A stretch of 64,000 nt of DNA, from positions 15,381,118-15,445,117 of the forward strand of contig OZ234503.1 of the NCBI GenBank assembly GCA_965153455.1, read 5' to 3'. The notes under the pieces were generated by a model. The model had not been told where the DNA came from and searched no databases. It saw nothing but the letters and a program-made list of their open reading frames with translations. This document shows positions 23,235 through 36,239 of the stretch, piece after piece (within the stretch, counting starts at the first letter, position 1; each line of letters begins with the position of its first letter). The stretch comes from Sphagnum compactum (lineage: Eukaryota; Bryophyta; Sphagnopsida; Sphagnales). Both the position numbers and the translations under genes were made by a program.

Positions 23235-24173
23235 CTCGCCTGTTGCAAAATCTTGAAGAAGCGCGCGTGTCATGGTTAGCAGTTAGCCACGCGCAGTTGA
23301 CGGAAGTTGATTTTAAAAACAGCCATGACCAGCTTTGGAAAAAGTTCACCAAGTTTCACTTGGATTCTTTTCCAACTTCGTCGTATCTCTCCCCCATCTC
23401 TCGACGATTCTTTTTCTGCTTTAGAATTGACCAGTAAGCGACGAGATCTCGTGGTAAAATTCCTAGTTTTACATCGAGTGTTCTTTTCTTAATGAGCAAT
23501 ATTCGAGCTTCACGCAGCTACTGGATCATTCAACAGTGGATCAGCTACTGACCGCAGCTGCTGATTACACTACAGTTTGTGACTTCCTGCTGCATCTTCC
23601 AACAAAACCATCGATCAGTTCCCAGGTAGTAGCGGCTGCTGCTGCAGTTATAATAATAATAAGGGATCAATGATCTGCTGCAGCTAGCTGCTTACATTTA
23701 GCGTACAATCCACATTGTGCTAGAATATCCTGACGAACTTGGAAACTTGATTGCAGCAAGCACCACTAGGTCAGGGAGTTATTATTGTTGTCGCAAAGCG
23801 ACGATGCCATTGACTCCAGAAAGTTGTATTCTATTCACTTACCAGTCGCTGTGAGCTGCAGGGGACCCAGCTCGAGGCCGCGCCTGCAGTCCGGGAATAA
23901 TCCGGTTTTGTAGGCAGTGTGATCTCGATTCTCCTCTTCCCTCCCCCTAAAATCCAGGCCTCAATCTTGGGAATGTGGACTATAATAAGGAAGAAAGTGC
24001 GGCGCCTCAGTGTTTACCAAGAGACGAGGAGCCGAGCAATACGACCTCATCTTTAGAGCACGCTGATCTTTCCTTGCCCGTGTTCATAGTCCCTTGCTCT
24101 CTGTTCGAAGGAAGCTTTATACTACTGTCTTCCGCCTGGAGTATTCAGAGAGAGAGAGAGCCGGGTGAAAGAA
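23235..24173 (+). promoter_or_regulatory. Upstream region and 5' UTR of the SHINE-like gene
   Basis: This AT-balanced region separates MITE copy 1 from the start codon. A GA run (24147-24160) just before the ATG is a common plant 5' UTR feature. ACTATAATAAGG at about 23980 is a weak TATA candidate. I could not identify specific factor sites with confidence. Confidence 0.35.
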
Positions 24174-25080
24174 ATGGGGCGGCCTCAGAGATATAGGGGA
24201 GTGCGACAGAGACACTGGGGCTCTTGGGTATCGGAGATTCGTCACCCACACTTGTACGTTCCTTCACCACCCTGATCTCCCCCGTGCATTCTCTTTGGAT
24301 CTTAGTCGCTGTGGCCTTCTTTTAGCTGGCTCACGAATCAGCAAAGCTTAGAGCTTTTCGGTGCAGTGAACTATGCACAGCTTGTTCGAGTAATTTTCCT
24401 GAAGTGCAGATCTGACACTGCCTTGTTGGGGTTTTTTTGGCAGGAAAACTAGAGTGTGGCTGGGGACTTTTGAAACCGCTGAGGATGCAGCGCACGCTTA
24501 CGACGAAGCAGCTCGACTCATGTGCGGTATTGGAGCGCGGACCAATTTCCCATTGGACCCAAACGCTGATCCCGTGCTGCACAGCAGTCCCAAAATCCAG
24601 ATGTTATCCTCAACATTGAGTGCAAAACTTCAACGCTGGTACTTAGCCTCTCCGCTGCAGGATCGGAAGGATCGGAACGTGCAGCAGCAGCAGCAGCAGC
24701 AGCAGCAGGTCGAGAATCATCACACAAGAATGGAGCAGTCCCTCACATGTTTGTGCCTTGACACTGAACAATCTAAGCTTGGGATATGGCAGAAAAAGAC
24801 CGGAAGTACTCACGCTGAGGCGAACTGGTTGAGTCGAAAAGTCGAATTCGGCAGCAGCTATAGCAACTCCCCCGCTATAGTATTGAAACCTGAACCATCG
24901 ACCATGGATCAGAGTAGTAAAAAGGAGGAAGAAAAGTTAATCGCTTCGGAGATGATCGAGGAGCTTCTAGGGTACAACAACTCTCATGCAGCTCAATTTG
25001 AGCTTAGGTCTCCGTCGGTGACCACGTCTGATTCCAGCTGCAGCAGCAGCACGTCGTGCTGTCTCACTGCTTACCCTTGA
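24174..25080 (+). CDS. SHN: AP2/ERF transcription factor, WIN1/SHINE type (ERF group V)
   Basis: SHINE factors are nuclear activators of cuticle wax and cutin genes. Exon 1 is 24174-24253. A 190-bp intron (24254-24443, GTACGT..CAG, phase 2) splits the AP2 domain after HPH, and exon 2 is 24444-25080. The spliced protein is 238 aa. The AP2 domain covers residues 6-65, with [20 protein letters not shown], then [20 protein letters not shown] and NFPLDP. The intron position and both clade motifs fit SHINE proteins: [20 protein letters not shown] in the middle and [15 protein letters not shown] near the end. Special features are a nine-Gln run from (CAG)9 at 24682-24708 and a Ser/Cys-rich tail after the usual C-terminus. 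The ATG is the first in frame and begins right before the AP2 domain, as is usual for this clade. The gene looks intact. Confidence 0.92.
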
Positions 25081-25085
25081 GGTAT

Positions 25086-25366
25086 TATATTCTTCTGCAG
25101 CTCTTTAGTTATTCACGTTTTCCCAACCCCACGCAGAAAACTAAAACTGGGACTGCAAATAGATGGGAGACTACTGACGACATTATCCCATTTGGACCAA
25201 TGTTCAAACTATCTAGCCAATCAATAGTAGGTGTTAAGCTTTGCTGTGCCTTTTACCAGGCTCTACATTTTAAATCATTTTTACTGAGCCAAACCGGCAT
25301 GTTTTCACTTTTCTTAATCCAATTTTCTTTTTCAGGGTCAGATGTTGAGCATCGGTGGAGCTGCTC
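25086..25366 (+). mobile_element. Tourist-like MITE, copy 2, in the 3' UTR of the SHINE-like gene
   Basis: It is the same family as 22944-23231, in the opposite orientation. Shared blocks run from CACGTTTTCCCAACCCC (25114) to the terminus GGTGGAGCTGCTC (ending 25366). The left end has diverged and lies somewhere between about 25073 and 25095, at or within 15 bp of the stop codon TGA (25078-25080). The base triplet after the right end is TTC, a possible decayed TTA. The mRNA 3' UTR is therefore likely to be largely made of this element. Confidence 0.75.
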
Positions 25367-26200
25367 TTCATCAGAGCTCTTTCTTCGTTTACATATAAGT
25401 TAATAGCTGGAGAGGACTGGCGCTGAGGGAGGGTATAACCAGCTGTACGAGTATAAAATCCTCGGTCGATCCTGCAGCACTAGTAGATCAAAATCATGCA
25501 ATTATGCAAACTGTAGTGAATATGAGCTGCTGCAACTGTTCCAAGTACTTCCATTAAAATCTGCATATTGTTCATGAGTGATCCTGTCGTTAAGTAGAAA
25601 TGGTTAACACGAAAACACCAGACTTCAAAACGCGGGTCCATCCTCGTCGTCTGGAGCAACTAGCTAGTTCCAGACTAGGATTGCAGCTAAAGAAAAGCGT
25701 ATTCCCTTGTGAACTAATAGGAGACTGTTATAGGAAAATAAAAATTCAGGAGCCAGCTTCTGGAGCACAATTGGAGCACAGTTACTATATAAGCTTGTTG
25801 CATTCTGCTTCGTGTAAACTGTATGAGGTTGAAGCTAGGTCGTGTGATTAAGCATGACATCCTTGTATCCCACTGTGAAGATGCATTAGATCAGAGCCTC
25901 GCAGCTCCTGCCCGACCGATCCTCCTACCATGCAAAGGATTAGAAAAACTCCAACCCCAGGGTGGCAACTCCTGTATAGTAAGCAGGGGTCTGCGGCATA
26001 AGAAGGCTAGTTAGAGCTTATGGACAAATTATTATGAATTATTATAAGTTTATAATACCTCATAGTAATTTTAATGATTTGAAGCTGGAGCTGGATTTTA
26101 TAATAAAATTGTGTACCTTGATTAAAATTGTGCAAGTCGGGTTGCTTGTCTCCCACTTCTAGTGACAAGTGGAATATGTGAGCTAGTTGTTGGCAACATG
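25367..26200. other. Spacer downstream of the SHINE-like gene
   Basis: Some of this may still be 3' UTR. Two plus-strand frames of 83 and 63 codons are present without recognisable motifs. I see no RNA gene. Confidence 0.35.
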
Positions 26201-29200
26201 GATGCTGATTCTAGGAAAGGTGTAGTTGTTGGACATGCTTGTGGTGAGGCTGATGCAAATGTATTTGTGCTCCTTTTGTCGCCCGCTGTGTTTTCGCTTT
26301 TGCGAATTCTTCACATAGTTGTCCAAAGCTTTCCTGTGCCAACCAAAAGTCTTCTGTTTCTACATCTCTTATCAAAGCAATCAAGCATATAACATGACTC
26401 AAAGTGACAAGATCACCTTCATGATCACCATAACCACCATATGGATAGTGAAGACCTTCAATTTGTTTGTAACACTTTGGTAAAATTTTGATAGCTTCAT
26501 CATTCAACTGAACAGGCCTCACATAATTGATATGCCCACCTTTATCAAGATGTTTTATAATTTTTTGTACACATCCTAAGTGCCAAATCAGCTTTTTACC
26601 TTCTTCGATGATGTTGCCAACATCATCAAAAAGACCCACTTCTTCAACTTCATGGACTTTTTGTGTAAAAAAACTTTTTACACATGTTCTATATTGAACT
26701 CACCTCAACCTATCCAGAGGTAATTTAAATGGTGGATGGGCACTTAGCTTAGTTATGACTTCATTTTGAAAACTAACCCCTTTCCAGGCATATCAACGAT
26801 GGGCAATAACTTAGTAGCTTTTAGAATTTTTACAACATTAAAGGATTTTGAAATACATCCCCTCAACTTCATCTTGTTGTTCAATGTCCAAAATATAACT
26901 TTTTATTAACACGTCAACTTCACTAACAAAAGTTTCATCTCTTGAACAATACTCATGACCTACACAAATCACAAGCACATCATTTGCAACCATATTAACA
27001 TCTTCACTGATTTCCAAAGAACAACAATTTATAATGTTTAATGAATTTGTAAATGATGAACTTTAAGGATTTTCCCCTTGCCATGAGACAAAAGAACTTC
27101 TTTCATCTCAACAACTAAGGCCTTAATTTGAGCCTCTTCAAAATTAGCCAACCAAGTTTATTTTAAAGCTCTATTTGAAATTAAATCATAATCAGAAAGA
27201 TTAGCAAAAAACAAGCCACATTACCTTCCCCACCAATTTTTTTTTGATCACCATCTTCTTCCATAAACAATGAACCATCTTCTTCAAACTTTATTTGTTT
27301 AATTCACCCTATGTGTGAAGTTCATTCAATGATTTCCTTAATACAAAAATTGTGTTTATTTTCCACATGTTGTCCAAGAAGAGAAAAAAAGTTTTCACAA
27401 CAATTTGAACCAAATTTATATAAAGCAATAGGCAAGTTAGGAAATAAATCCCACATCATCATAATATGTAAAATTGCTGAATGACAAAAAGTCAAACAAT
27501 TAATAATGGATGTTTTAGCTAACCAATTATCTTGCAAGTTGTGTCCATGTTGAACATTACAAATATGTTCAGTTCCAAAATAAATCATATGCACCACAAA
27601 CGATGATAATTCCACTCGTTTTAATAGAGTTCCCTGACCATAAATAACTTCCAAAAACACCCAAATAACTTGAAGATGTAAAATTGTACTTTTAACATGT
27701 TCCTAAAATTGCATTCCTTCATAAACAATAGCTTCATCTTCAAAACATTTTCTTACTTAAGAAAAGTAATTCGTTGTATAAATGGAAATTTTGCTTATCT
27801 TTGACATTGATGTCTTCTTTCAACAATCCATGTTGGTCTTTGTTAAAATTTTCAAGAACTAACAACAAATGATTTTTGGTTGCCATATGTTTACCGCAAA
27901 GGATGAAAGCACATTAAACCCCCAGAAATTATAGTCACAAGTATAATCTTTCTATAGTTAAAATTTTTGGTAACATATGAACATCACATCTTGGATTAGT
28001 TTTATTTGTTTTAAGTATATTTGATTGGCTTTAAAATTAATTTAATCAATTATTTTGAATGTATGGAATATATTTTGTGACCAAATAATACTCGTCACAG
28101 AGTTTGAAAATTTGAATATGTACTTAAAAGATAAGGTTGTCGATGAAATTCTTGGGTGAATTTTTTTATGGTGCATGATATTGATATCCATTAATTATAT
28201 CTAGAACAATTTAGAAATTTAAAACTTTTAGATGAAATTCTATTCAAAAAATGTGTTTTTTTACATTTTTTTAACAATGAATGCATAATAATATCTTCCT
28301 TTCAAGAAAAAACCCATTACCATATCAAAGAAGATGAGAATTTATAGATGTGTATTGCATTATTTTTTCAGATTTTTTATTTTTGGTAATGTTTCATGAA
28401 TCACAACATGAAGCCCTATGGCCGTTGAAAAACTATAAGTTATATACTCTATGTACATTGATCTTATTCAATCCTCCCCATCTAACTGTCGAATCAAGAT
28501 TAATTTTAATTTAGAATGACTTTGAGTTCCAAAATATTGTTGTGCAAATTCTAAAGTTTTTTACTTGTATTAAGGTTGGCCAAAGGATGCCATCAGATTT
28601 TTGTTTACTATGCACTACCATATTTGTTAAACATCACATTTTTAAAACAAAAGTGGTTCACCTTTAGTGTGTTTTCACCCCAAAACACAATTCTTATTGT
28701 TGAAAATAAAAGATTTCAAGGTTTCTTACCCACATGCAAGGGGTCTTACATCATTATTATTGGGGCATTGTCCACCATCTTTGCACACATTAAGAAACTT
28801 TGAACTTTTAAACCATAGATCCCCTTGGAAATGCTATCCAACATCAACTTATGCCGCCTATTATCCCCATTTGAAGCATGACTTCACAAAGGGCTTATAT
28901 CTTCTTCGAAATATTTTTTGTGTAATTTCCATGTCAATTCCCACTGACTTTTAACCTTCAAGTGACCAAACTAGTTGCAAATACTCAATAAACAATACAC
29001 TAATCTTGGCAACCCTACCACAAGAGGGTTAGCAACAAGTACATGGCACATTGTTCCAACTTATAAAGTTCAAAAACATTTTTTATACTAGTCCATGTGG
29101 TTGATGATGGATTGATATCAAATTTGCATTGATGAATTGGATGTTGAAGTGAAATCTGAAATCCACAAAACCCATGAATTGTATCTAACCTCCTATTCCA

Positions 29201-29600
29201 TGTGGCAAGTTCAATGCATTTTGTCTCATTATGTCCACATTCAAAAGGTATTAGCACTGAAAGTCCCAATTTTTCTTTACATTTCTTTAGAATTGAGCAC
29301 ATGTAACAAATTGTAGATTCATTGATATTTATAAAATATACAAAACCTTCTTTACAAAAATTAGACCTAGTTGTGTTTAAAGCTGGTCCTACCAAATTTG
29401 TACTAATGAAGTTGTGCGCTAATGAGTCTCCTAAATTTTGCAAAACTTCAAACAATTTAATTGTACTTGCATGATACCACTTCCCATTTCCCTTACCACA
29501 ATTTTTATGGACAAATAGAATATTAAAAAAAATATCCATAAATAAATTTAATAGTAAGATGTTCTTCAAAAGTTCTTACATTAAAAGCTCTCCTAAATAA
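26200..29600 (-). pseudogene. Decayed gene of an unclassified transposon-like protein family
   Basis: Four islands of open reading frame on the minus strand, in order, appear to be pieces of one large protein. (1) 29569-29015, 184 codons, with ECGHNETKC and ELATWNRRLDTIHGFCGF. (2) About 28885-28820, with HASNGDNRRHKLML. (3) About 27890-27322, starting with MATKNHLLLVLENFNKDQ, then HLQVIWVFLEVIYG, LLKRVELSSFVVHM, NVQHGHNLQDNWL and a Cys-containing ENFFSLLGQHVENK segment. (4) 26639-26211, with EDFWLAQESFGQLCEEFAK. Frameshifts and stops separate them. The Asp-rich and ENFFS-like blocks recall the endings of some cut-and-paste transposases, and the general order is one I associate with repetitive plant proteins. 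I cannot assign a superfamily, and terminal repeats were not found. Confidence 0.5.
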
Positions 29601-32600
29601 TTCAGCAATCTCTATAATAGATCCTTTAGCTAAAACATATTAAAGTTTTATTGAAAAATAATTTATTGATTTTATTACTGTTGTTAATGTAGAATTTAAT
29701 AAAAACACCTAGTCATTTGCTACATGGCATTTATTTTCCCACTCTCTATAAGATCCGATAAGTTCACTTCTTTGAAGCATGTCCCACCTACCACCTTGTT
29801 CACATTTTCGTCCACCGTTTGGCATTGTCATGTTATTCAATTGACTTGCCCATTTCTAAAAATTAAAAAAATTAAGAATCAAAGAACATTTGTTACAAAA
29901 CCTTGTTGAACATTCAAAGTGATGAAAAGTCCTTTCAATTTGAATTACTTCATTTGTTAAACCTACTAATACACATATTTTAATTAATTTCAGACTTTAA
30001 TTTTAATTTTGGACTTAATTCAATATGCGAGGTTCTTCCCTACATATTAGTCTGAAAAACAAAATTGTGGCATAATTATGACAAATTCCTACCTGAGCAT
30101 GTACTTGGGCTATGGGACATGTGGTTGTTGAAATATTATAGATGATGTATGGATTTTTATTACAGATTTTGCATGAATGGAAATAAACATGTAAAAGAAT
30201 AGAAATTATAATGAACTAGTAGTAGAATATTAAGATTTACCACCCGTCAGCCCTATAATTAGTTTGGTTTTTTATTGCATCAATCTTTATTGACTTTGTT
30301 CTCCATAATTAGTAAACACCAACTCTGTTATAAATGACCAATATTTAACCCTGTGGTTTACACTATAGTTTGTAAACTATAGCCACTAAACCCTAAAGCT
30401 CTCATCCCTCAATATTTGAAGACTTTTGAATGACATAAGTCTTACAAAACTTCTAGAATCAAGAGCTTCAAGAGAGAAAACTCAAACAACATCTTGAAAA
30501 CCTTGAAATCAATAGGATATTATCCACATCGCATATCAATATAAAGTAGTTAAATTTATAAAATTTATCATTTCAAAAATTTATTGGAATATTCTCGAAT
30601 TTAAAAATTTTCTAAGTTAATATTCTGAAATATTCCTTCAAAATTATTATGCAATATTCCTTTTGAATTATTTTGGAATATATTTTCTGAATTATTCTAA
30701 AACATCCCATCTGAATTAGTCCAAAATATTTTTTCTGCATTTAACTTGGAATATTCTTTCCAAATTACTCTTTAAAAGTATTTAGTTTATGAAAAATTAT
30801 GGCGACACCTAAAGAAGAACCATCGGCTAAAATGTCATCAACATTCGACATGAAAAAAATAATTGGACTTCCAAAAAAATCATGGGTGAAATGGCCCAAA
30901 TTCACTATATTTTGCAAAAAAAATCTCACATATTGCCAAAACTTTCTTATAAGTTTTAATAGGCTATTGAATTATAAATGTAGTAGGAAATTTTTGTCCA
31001 AACCCAGATATGGAAAATTGCCATTTAACGTATTAATACGGAAATGAAAATAGGGAAACCTTGCGGTCGTTTGCAAAATCATAATTGCAAGGGTTGGAGA
31101 CGAAGAGGTGGTGGCATATGGTAACACCCCCTCTTAATTCCTTCCACTTTCCCCATCCTCCCCCTCACTTTCATTCTTCCAGTCTATCTCACAACTTCTC
31201 TCCTCATACTTCTTGTTTCATCTCCAAAGTTTTTCAACTTTGACAATTTAAATTAGGCTTTTGTTTTATCTCTTCTCACACCTCATCTCATTTTTTTCTT
31301 TTCATTTTCTAACTAAATTCAACTTTTCTAGTTACTTTTTCTTCTTCTTCTCGCTATGAAGAGAGAAAACAGGTAGAAGAGCTAGGTTAGGAAAAGGGAG
31401 CACTAAAAAAAGCATCAAGTCACGGCAAGGTGTTCGACGCAAAGAAATTCTTGGAGATGTGGAGGTGGTGCAAAGAAACCTTCTTACAGGTTTGAATTTT
31501 TTCTACCCTCTTGGAAGTTGCAACTTCCCAGGTTTATGAACCTCCTAGAAACATGCAAGTTCTTTTGCTTACAGAGTTCTTGTTCTAGTTGAATTTCCTT
31601 CCTACAACATGTTATCTAATTAAGTCATGAGGCATCCTTGAAACATACTTTTCTATATGCATGTAAATTTTGTAGTTTATTTTTTTAATTTTTTAATTTG
31701 ACTATTTTCAAAATTCAAGACTGTTGAGTGCATCATATTAATGAAAATTTGAAATACAATTCATGAAATGTGAAAAAATTATATAGTTTTAAAAAATGTG
31801 AACAATCCACCTAGTTTTTGCATTAATAGTACATATTGAAAGTATTGTTTAACAACATTAATACAAGAATATTTCAATCTTTTGAAAACATGCTTGGATG
31901 TCACATTTGGGTCAAAATGTAATAAAAGGAGCCAAAGCTCCCTTTTTCAAAGTGCTCTCCAAGGGTTCATTTGACACATGTAGCATTTATTTGTTAAGGT
32001 TCATTTTTCATTTTTCATAGCTAGTTTAAAGATTTGTTTGACTACATCTTGATCCTACATTTGCATGCATGCTCTTTGCCACATAGATTTATGAATAAGA
32101 AACACCTTAAAATTCATGGCTTCAATTTTATTATTTAGATTTAAATTTTTAGTTGAATTTGTGAAGCATTTGGATGTTGTTCATAAGGATATTATAATGT
32201 TTAAAATCACTTGTTTTTCAATACAATTATTTTGGCACAACATACGATTTCTTTCCTTGTATTATTTCATTCTTTTTTCCCTAAATATATGTCCAAATTA
32301 GAGGTCAACAACTTACTCCTCACCTAATGACTAGAGCTCTCACAATAATAATTCCATAAAATCCATTGTACAATGTACATATGCTATTTTCTTTTATAAT
32401 TTAATACTTGGGATTAATGTAAATTACCTAATATTATTTATATTTGATTTTTGACAATAAAAAATATCGCATTAAATAGAACTAATAATTGGATTATAAT
32501 TTTCAATAAACAACCAGAACCAATTATATGCGGGACCTTATATTTTTACTTGTGAAATTTTAGGCAAATTATTTTCCCTTGGTGTCCCTAATAATCTTAT

Positions 32601-34463
32601 GGTTGTTTAAGGGCATATACATAAGTAGGGTACCCCTTTTTGGACATAAGATTTAAAGATTTTGTTTTTGGTATCTTTCAAATATAAAATCTAAATGAAA
32701 TGAATTTAAGTGAAAGATATTGGATAAGTCAAACTATGATAATTTTCATAGTGGTGGTGATTTTTCACATGTGTATGTAATTATGTATAAATATTTTGAT
32801 AAAAAACTAAAAATGCAAAAAATGAAGACATAAGTTTTTATATACAATTTAGCATGTTTTCTTACATGAAAATTTCTTGCACACTTGGGGCCACAAATTC
32901 TAAATTTAGTGAATACAAAAATCCAACCAAATCGAAAAAAAAATGGAATCATTTTCCTTGTTGCCCTTTTAGAATGGATTTTGTATTCTTCAAAAATTTT
33001 ATATCATATAATATTTAATCAAATACATTATATGAACATTGCCAAACATTGATGTATGCATTACTTATCCATGAAAGAAAAGTGAAGTCAATTGTGTTGT
33101 TTAATACATTCCTTTTGATTATTTAAAAATAAAAATTACAATTAAAACAAAGACTCAAATTATTTAAAAAAACTAAAAAAATGTCTATATTATGTATAAT
33201 ATATTCTTGAATTTTTTTATTAGATTTAAAATGACATCATTTTAGTTATAGTCATATACCAATCCACTATAATCATGAAATAGTAAATATAATAAAAATC
33301 CAAAATAGTCCTTTATAATCTTTTTTTCATTAGACTATCCTTTTGGGTACTATGATTGTGAATATGCCCTTTAAACATGCAAAAACAGTTCTTGAAACAA
33401 AAAAAAATTGCATTAGAGTTTGAACATTGAAACTTTGCAAGTATTTGTTTGTCATTTTTCAAAAAATATTGATAATCGGAATTATTGTGCTCCCTTTGTG
33501 ATTTTTTAAAGATACAACAATATAACTTTATAAGGTTGTCCACACATTGTGATTACACCCATTTGATGCATTCATATATAATTTAAAACTTAGTGTCAAA
33601 AGGTTTGAACATAACTTCACGTTGAGTTTTCACACATTTTTGGTTACTAATGTTTATGAAAAAAAGTTTAAAATAATTAAATCTAAGAACTTGATTTTTT
33701 GGTCATTTAGGTGGTAATATTAGGGATCCTACCAATGTTATTTTATTGGTGATATATATATATAGCCAGATTTTGATTATATATATTGTGAAATTCATTG
33801 AAGACTCAAGGTGCTATCATCATATTGCACCACTTCTACTATTGTTGATTGCTAGAATGCAATGCTTTCAATATTATTTTCACGATTACTTTCTAAATAA
33901 ACTTAACACATTTCATCAACATATGTGTTTCTATTGTTCCCCTTGATTTTTTACCCTTGGTGTCCAATTAATGCTCATAGTTGCTCTTCTTGTTTTCCAC
34001 TATATTTTGTTGTTTTGAATGCTTGATCAATGTTTTTGCTTGGAACTTGCAATTTTTGCATCTTTTATAAATTTCTTGTTTTCAATGTTCAATTTCTGTT
34101 TTTAGTTGCACTTACATTTGCTCCTGTTTTTCAATCGATTCCTCTTTTTATATTCAAGATCAATGTTCTGAGTTGTTATACATTTTTTTTTTAAAAATAA
34201 ATTTTTGTTTTTGGTGTTCAATTGATGTGTATAGTTTGCAATTATTTGTTCTTACTATCTTCTTCGTTTTCGTGTGTGTTTTTACTTGTCCTTTGTGAAA
34301 CCGTCCCCAAGCAAGGTGATTCAAAGGTATGAGAGATTTTAATAGCAATTCATGCATTATCAAGTAACTCTGAAGCATTAGTTTGCGTAGCCATAAGTCA
34401 CACATTGGCTTTGTAAATGCCGCGAACTCTTGATGTTGTCATGACTAATCGTTTGCCCGCTGT
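29601..34463. other. Long AT-rich spacer
   Basis: No gene is supported. From about 30585 to 30780 words such as GGAATATTC recur every 26-31 bp, a very degenerate minisatellite. From about 31118 to 31350 the plus strand is strongly pyrimidine-rich (CCCCTC, TCTCTC, CTTCTTC), as in a 5' UTR or promoter, but no reading frame follows. An 82-codon frame at 30799-31047 has no recognisable family. A TA-rich run lies near 33752. Confidence 0.4.
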
Positions 34464-34699
34464 TAAAGAAATTATATAATTCTTCCATATCACCAATTTT
34501 TGACTTAGAAATTTTATAATTCCTCCATATCATTAATTTTTGACTTAGAAATTATATAATTCCTCCATATCACCAATTTTTGACTTAGAAATTCTATAAT
34601 TCCTCCATATCACCAATTTTTGACTTAGAAATTCTATAATTCCTCATATCACCAATTTTTGACTTAGAAATTCTATAATTCCTCCATATCACCAATTTA
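34464..34699. repeat. 40-bp minisatellite, about six copies
   Basis: GACTTAGAAATT recurs at 34502, 34542, 34582, 34622 and 34661, with CCTCCATATCACCAATTTTT between occurrences. The period is 40 bp, with one unit of 39. Copies are almost identical, which points to recent expansion. There is no coding potential. Confidence 0.92.
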
Positions 34700-36187
34700 A
34701 TTCCAAATTATTTTGGGGTTGCTTTTAAACATTGTCAATTATCTTGTACTAAGACTAAAGCGAGGGTCTCGGAGTCCAAATTTAACAACTCATGGATTAA
34801 ATATATTCGTTGACAAGAGGCCTTACTGAAGAAGAAGGTGAGGGTACGAGTATTAGGTGTTGAACCATCGTGGTAACATGGCCTTCGGTGGTGACACGAT
34901 GAAGAAAGAGAATATGATTTATTGATTGTGTGAATTGTTGGTGAATTGTTGGTGAATTCCCTCACTTCCAAGTTCCAACTTCCCATTAGATTTAGGTGTT
35001 GGGAAAACTTGGAATGTGTGCAAAAATTGTTCATGTTCATCACACCCCAAGGACAAAAGCCCACGGAAGTTCAGCTGGTTGACAAAGGGTAGATTTGAGA
35101 GTACATCCAAATCCATGGCACTGTGTGCCCCATTGCAAATGGTTTGGTCCTCCACAAGGAGCATGCATGGATATAAATAATTAATGATGGGTCCTATTTC
35201 CAAAAATGAATATTCTGTGACTTATTCCCTAATTTTTGAAAAAAAATCGAAAAAAAGAAAAAAAATTCCCCCAAATTTTTTTTGCAAAAAAAATCTTACA
35301 ATATGAGAGGGAGCTCAAGATTTATGCTTTCATATTTTTAATTGTCGAAATTTGGCTAAATATACTTATGGGCTATTTATTGTCACTTGAGCAATATCAC
35401 AAAATTGAAAAAAAAAAAACAAAGCTGATCATCAGGTAATGTTTTTTCAACACTTGGTGGATATGGAACAATGTTTTCCTTCGGATTTTTAAAAATGTAA
35501 CCTAAGTGGCAATCATCCATACGAAGAAGGCAAAATGATGATTATCCCTAGCAAGATTTAACCAAATCTGGCTATAAAATTGTATATAAAGTACAAATCT
35601 TTACTCAACCTTTTATACTTTTATGGCTACACATTGAAAACCAAATATAAAAATCTGGAGATTTTTACTGTAAATTCTTTCTCACTTCTAGCAATAGAAA
35701 CCTTCCAAAATCATTTGATTTTTGAATGTTAATTTTTAAATTTTCAATTCCGAGGAATTTTGCCAATGAAAAGAAGGAAGGCTGATGTGGAAGATGTAAT
35801 TTTTCTTGATGAATTATTGCAATTATTGTATTTGCATTAATGTATCCTATGTCTAATAAGAGTAGCCACGTACTTTGATGGACCAACAGTCACCCGAAAT
35901 GCTTACATGAATCACATTGAGATCCATTGCATATATTATTGCAAGTGTTCGCCATTTTGTTTATTGGCTATGTCCACACCAAAAAGAGATATTAAAAATT
36001 AAATGTTTGAGAATGCTTTGATTTTTTAGGGTTTCAACATTTAATTCCCAGAAGTCAAGAAAAAAAGGGGAAAAATCGGCAAAATTCTATATTTGGTTCT
36101 AGTAAGTTGCCAAAACTATGAAGAATGATTAAAAATTTGTATTTTCATATCTTGGTTATACATCACAAAATTAGTAAAAAAAAACAC
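34700..36187. other. Spacer containing one copy of a dispersed palindromic repeat
   Basis: Around 35440-35700 the sequence, with AACCAAATCTGGCTAT at 35560-35575, matches in reverse orientation the repeats at 52.3 and 58.7 kb. No gene is recognised. Confidence 0.4.
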
Positions 36188-36239
36188 TAACCAGTGTTGG
36201 GTGGTGATTTTTTCACCTCAATATATTATGCCCATAGGT

